Source of the DNA: Hymenobacter mellowenesis
GTDB lineage: Bacteria; Bacteroidota; Bacteroidia; Cytophagales; Hymenobacteraceae
Reading direction: 5' to 3'
DNA length: 64,000 nucleotides
Assembly (NCBI RefSeq): GCF_030581005.1
Contig: NZ_JAUQSX010000014.1
Span: 62,001 to 126,000, forward strand
Part shown: positions 61,513 through 64,000 of the stretch, one piece after another
Position numbering within the stretch: position 1 is the first letter of the stretch
Layout of the letters: the number at the start of each line of letters is the position of its first letter
Made by a program: the position numbers and the translations under genes
The notes under the pieces: generated by a model
Told to the model about the DNA's origin: nothing
Seen by the model: only the letters and a program-made list of their open reading frames with translations
Databases searched by the model: none

Positions 61513-63339
61513 ATGAAACAACTGTTGCTGGCTGGCAGCCTCCTTGCGTTGGCTGCATTCGCTTTGCCCAACCCGCCCGTGGACAAAAAACGCCCCGCCG
61601 CCCCCCAGGACCCCAACACCACCGCGGAGGTGCCCCAGGACAATAAGCTCGTCATCTACCAGCTGATGACGCGCCTGTTCGGCAACAAAGTGGCCCTGAA
61701 CAAGCCCTACGGCACCATCACCGAGAACGGCTGCGGCAAGTTCAACGACATCACCGACAAGGCGCTTGACGAAATCAAGAAGCTGGGCGTGAGCCACGTG
61801 TGGTACACTGGCGTGATTGAGCACGCTACCATGACGGACTACACGGCATCCGGTATTCCGGCCGACGACGCCGACGTGGTGAAGGGCCGCGCGGGCTCGC
61901 CCTACGCCATTAAGGACTACTACGACGTGGCCCCCGACTTGGCCGTGGTGGTAAAAAACCGCATGCCTGAGTACGAGGCCCTCATCAAGCGCACCCACGA
62001 CCACGGCCTGAAGGTGCTGATGGACTTCATCCCCAACCACGTGGCCCGCTCCTACAAGTCGGATGCCAAGCCGGCGGGCGTGGTCGATTTGGGCGCGGCG
62101 GATGACAAAACCAAGGCCTTTGCGGCCAACAACAACTTCTACTACCTGCCCGGCAAAGCCTTCGTGGTGCCCGCCAACTACAACCCGCTTGGCCCCTTGA
62201 AAGGCCCGCGCGAGGACGGCAAGTACGCGGAGAACCCCGCCAAAGCCACCGGAAACGACGTTTTCTCGGAAGCACCGAGCGTGGATGACTGGTTCGAGAC
62301 GGTGAAGCTGAATTACGGCGTGGACTACCAGAACGGCCGCAAAACCCACTTCGAAACCGTGCCCGACACCTGGAAGAAGATGCGCGACATCCTCCTGTTC
62401 TGGGCCGGCAAAAACGTGGACGGCTTCCGCTGCGACATGGCCGAAATGGTGCCTGTCGAGTTCTGGGCCTGGGTCATTCCGGAAGTGAAGAAGGTGAAGC
62501 CCAACATCATTTTCATGGGCGAAGCCTACAATGCCAAGGAGTATAAAACCTACCTCGACAAGGGCAAATTCGACTACCTGTACGACAAAGTGGGCCTTTA
62601 CGATGGCCTGCGCCGCCTGATGACGGGCGGCGGCAACACCGAGGACATCACCAAGGTGTGGAAGGAGGAAAGCAACGGCTTCTCGTCGCGCATGCTGCGC
62701 TTTCTGGAAAACCACGACGAGCAGCGCATTGCCAGCAAGGACTTTGCCACCGACCCGCGCCGCGCCATCCCGGCCATGACCGTGACGGCCACCCTGGCCA
62801 GCGGCCCGGTCATGCTCTATTTCGGGCAGGAAGTGGGCGAGCCGGGCAGCGGCGCCGAAGGCTTCAGCGGCGAAGACGGCCGCACCAGCATCTTCGACTA
62901 CTGGGGCGTGCCCGAGCACCAGAAGTGGCTGAACCAGGGCAAGTTCGACGGCGCCAAGCTCAGCCCCGAGCAGAAAAGCCTGCGCGAGTTCTACGCCCGC
63001 CTGCTCACCGTGACCAGCCAGAACGAGGCCCTGCGCAAAGGCCGCTTCTACGAGTTGCAGGACGCCAACAACCTGGGCAAGGAATACAACCAGCGCTACC
63101 TCTACGCCTACCTGCGCTACACCGACAAGCAGCAGGTGCTGGTGGTGGTCAACTTCAATTCCGACAAGACCTACCGGCCCACCATCAATATCCCGGCCGA
63201 GGCGATGAAAGCCATGGGCCTGAGCCCCACCAAATTCTACACCTACACCGACCTGCTCGACACCGACGAGCCCCGCAACGGCCTCAGCCTGACGCTGGCG
63301 CCGCTGTCGGCCTATATTTTCGAGATAAAGCCGCGCTAA
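61513..63339 (+). CDS. Exported GH13 alpha-amylase
   Basis: A 608-aa GH13 enzyme. Signal peptide (MKQLLLAGSLLALAAFA), barrel beginning VIYQLMTRLFGN, catalytic Asp308 in VDGFRCDMAE, Glu337 in FMGEAYN and Asp402 in LENHDEQR. Terminal beta-sandwich with GLSLTLAPLSAYIFEI. Likely cleaves starch or maltodextrin. Start 61513. Between the SDR gene and the sugar transporter. Confidence 0.92.
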   Translation: MKQLLLAGSLLALAAFALPNPPVDKKRPAAPQDPNTTAEVPQDNKLVIYQLMTRLFGNKVALNKPYGTITENGCGKFNDITDKALDEIKKLGVSHVWYTGVIEHATMTDYTASGIPADDADVVKGRAGSPYAIKDYYDVAPDLAVVVKNRMPEYEALIKRTHDHGLKVLMDFIPNHVARSYKSDAKPAGVVDLGAADDKTKAFAANNNFYYLPGKAFVVPANYNPLGPLKGPREDGKYAENPAKATGNDVFSEAPSVDDWFETVKLNYGVDYQNGRKTHFETVPDTWKKMRDILLFWAGKNVDGFRCDMAEMVPVEFWAWVIPEVKKVKPNIIFMGEAYNAKEYKTYLDKGKFDYLYDKVGLYDGLRRLMTGGGNTEDITKVWKEESNGFSSRMLRFLENHDEQRIASKDFATDPRRAIPAMTVTATLASGPVMLYFGQEVGEPGSGAEGFSGEDGRTSIFDYWGVPEHQKWLNQGKFDGAKLSPEQKSLREFYARLLTVTSQNEALRKGRFYELQDANNLGKEYNQRYLYAYLRYTDKQQVLVVVNFNSDKTYRPTINIPAEAMKAMGLSPTKFYTYTDLLDTDEPRNGLSLTLAPLSAYIFEIKPR

Positions 63340-63432
63340 CGTTTGCGCTGTGTGGCGTAATTCCCTAAATTTGAAGGCTGTGGTGCCCCGGTTTCGGGCG
63401 CGTCGCAGCCTTCACGCTTTCTCCCCTTCTTC

Positions 63433-64000
63433 ATGGCCGCTCCCACCGCCGCACCCACCACTAGCACCAGCGCCAAGCCCCGCCTCAGCTTCTGGCAAAT
63501 CTGGAACATGAGCTTCGGCTTCCTCGGCATTCAGTTCGGCTTCGAGTTGCAGAACAACAACATCAGCCGCATTTTCGAAACGCTGGGGGCCAACAAGGAC
63601 GACATTCCCATTCTCTGGATTGCGGCGCCGCTCACCGGCTTGGTGGTGCAGCCCATCATCGGCTATTTCTCCGACCGCACCTGGCATCCGTTCTGGGGCC
63701 GGCGGCGGCCCTATTTCTTCGTGGGAGCCGTGCTGGCCACGCTGGCGCTGATATTCATGCCCAACTCGTCGGCCCTCTGGATGGCCGGCAGCATGCTCTG
63801 GATTCTGGATGCCAGCATCAACATCAGCATGGAGCCGTTTCGCGCCTTCGTGGGCGACAAGCTGCCCGGCGAGCAGCGTACGTCGGGCTTTGCTATGCAA
63901 AGCTTTTTCATCGGCGTGGGGTCGGTGATTGCGGCGCTGCTGCCCTGGATTTTCACCAACTGGTTCCATTTCAGCAACACCGCCCCGAGCGGCGAAATCC
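63433..64000 (+). CDS. MFS sugar transporter (SLC45/maltose-type), 3' end outside window
   Basis: The first 189 codons are present. SFWQIWNMSFGFLGIQFGFELQNNN is the SLC45/maltose permease-type N-terminus, then PIIGYFSDRTWHPFWGRRRPYFF with the RRR loop and FRAFVGDKLPGEQRTSGF. About five helices are visible. Likely carries maltose or related sugars across the inner membrane. Start 63433. Follows the GH13 gene after 93 bp, so it belongs to the starch block. Confidence 0.88.
   Translation, partial: MAAPTAAPTTSTSAKPRLSFWQIWNMSFGFLGIQFGFELQNNNISRIFETLGANKDDIPILWIAAPLTGLVVQPIIGYFSDRTWHPFWGRRRPYFFVGAVLATLALIFMPNSSALWMAGSMLWILDASINISMEPFRAFVGDKLPGEQRTSGFAMQSFFIGVGSVIAALLPWIFTNWFHFSNTAPSGEI

Noticed and set aside
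61498..62919. Long minus-strand frame across the GH13 amylase gene
   Set aside because: Antisense to an intact GH13 gene with all catalytic motifs; no signature of its own.

Overview
The window looks like chromosomal DNA of a high-GC member of the Bacteroidota, most like the Hymenobacter group. Four predicted secreted proteins end in type IX secretion (T9SS) sorting domains. Several starts are preceded by the Bacteroidota-type -7 element TAnnTTTG. A class Ia ribonucleotide reductase, rplU-rpmA, HemW and a starch/maltodextrin block are present. I see no rRNA, tRNA, CRISPR array, prophage structural gene or recognisable transposase or integrase. The genus is an inference.

Layout. 1-10 kb: Tat-exported Gfo/Idh/MocA oxidoreductase (cut by the window edge), T9SS nuclease, pentapeptide protein, LacI regulator, MFS exporter, DUF433, HAD phosphatase, creatininase-family amidohydrolase. 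10-23 kb: TetR regulator with matching operators before itself and an HXXEE membrane protein, two GNATs, TPM protein, YhcH protein, a second T9SS nuclease paralogous to the first, K+ channel, RibD/DHFR-like reductase, CPA-type Na+/H+ antiporter, DUF3826 protein. 23.6-30 kb: an accessory region of lower GC, with small unrelated genes all on the minus strand separated by homologous hairpin repeats. It holds a DUF433-DUF6883-DUF4926 operon, a very AT-rich two-gene unit (DUF4365 PD-(D/E)XK-like protein plus unknown partner), and a 656-bp segment bounded by a 116-bp duplication of the nrdA 3' end. 30-37 kb: nrdA, three unrelated genes, nrdB, rplU-rpmA. 37-56 kb: housekeeping and envelope genes (cyclase family, hydrolases, HemW, two large T9SS repeat proteins, BamA/TamA-like protein, Hsp20-like, GH25 lysozyme, RlpA). 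56.8-64 kb: starch/maltodextrin block (short glucan phosphorylase, two GH13 enzymes, SDR, SLC45-like sugar transporter cut by the window edge).

Across the whole window intergenic gaps carry long, near-perfect inverted repeats (about 90-140 bp overall, arms of 22-40 bp) of several sequence families. Seven share the end GTCATG or a close variant. Some supply the stop codon or the terminal codons of a neighbouring gene.

Most worth following up: (i) the nrdA-tail duplication with its enclosed two-gene cassette; (ii) the AT-rich DUF4365 two-gene unit beside it; (iii) the cassette-like array with post-stop hairpin repeats; (iv) two enzymes that lack a key residue, the glucan phosphorylase without the usual PLP lysine and an alpha/beta hydrolase without its nucleophile serine.
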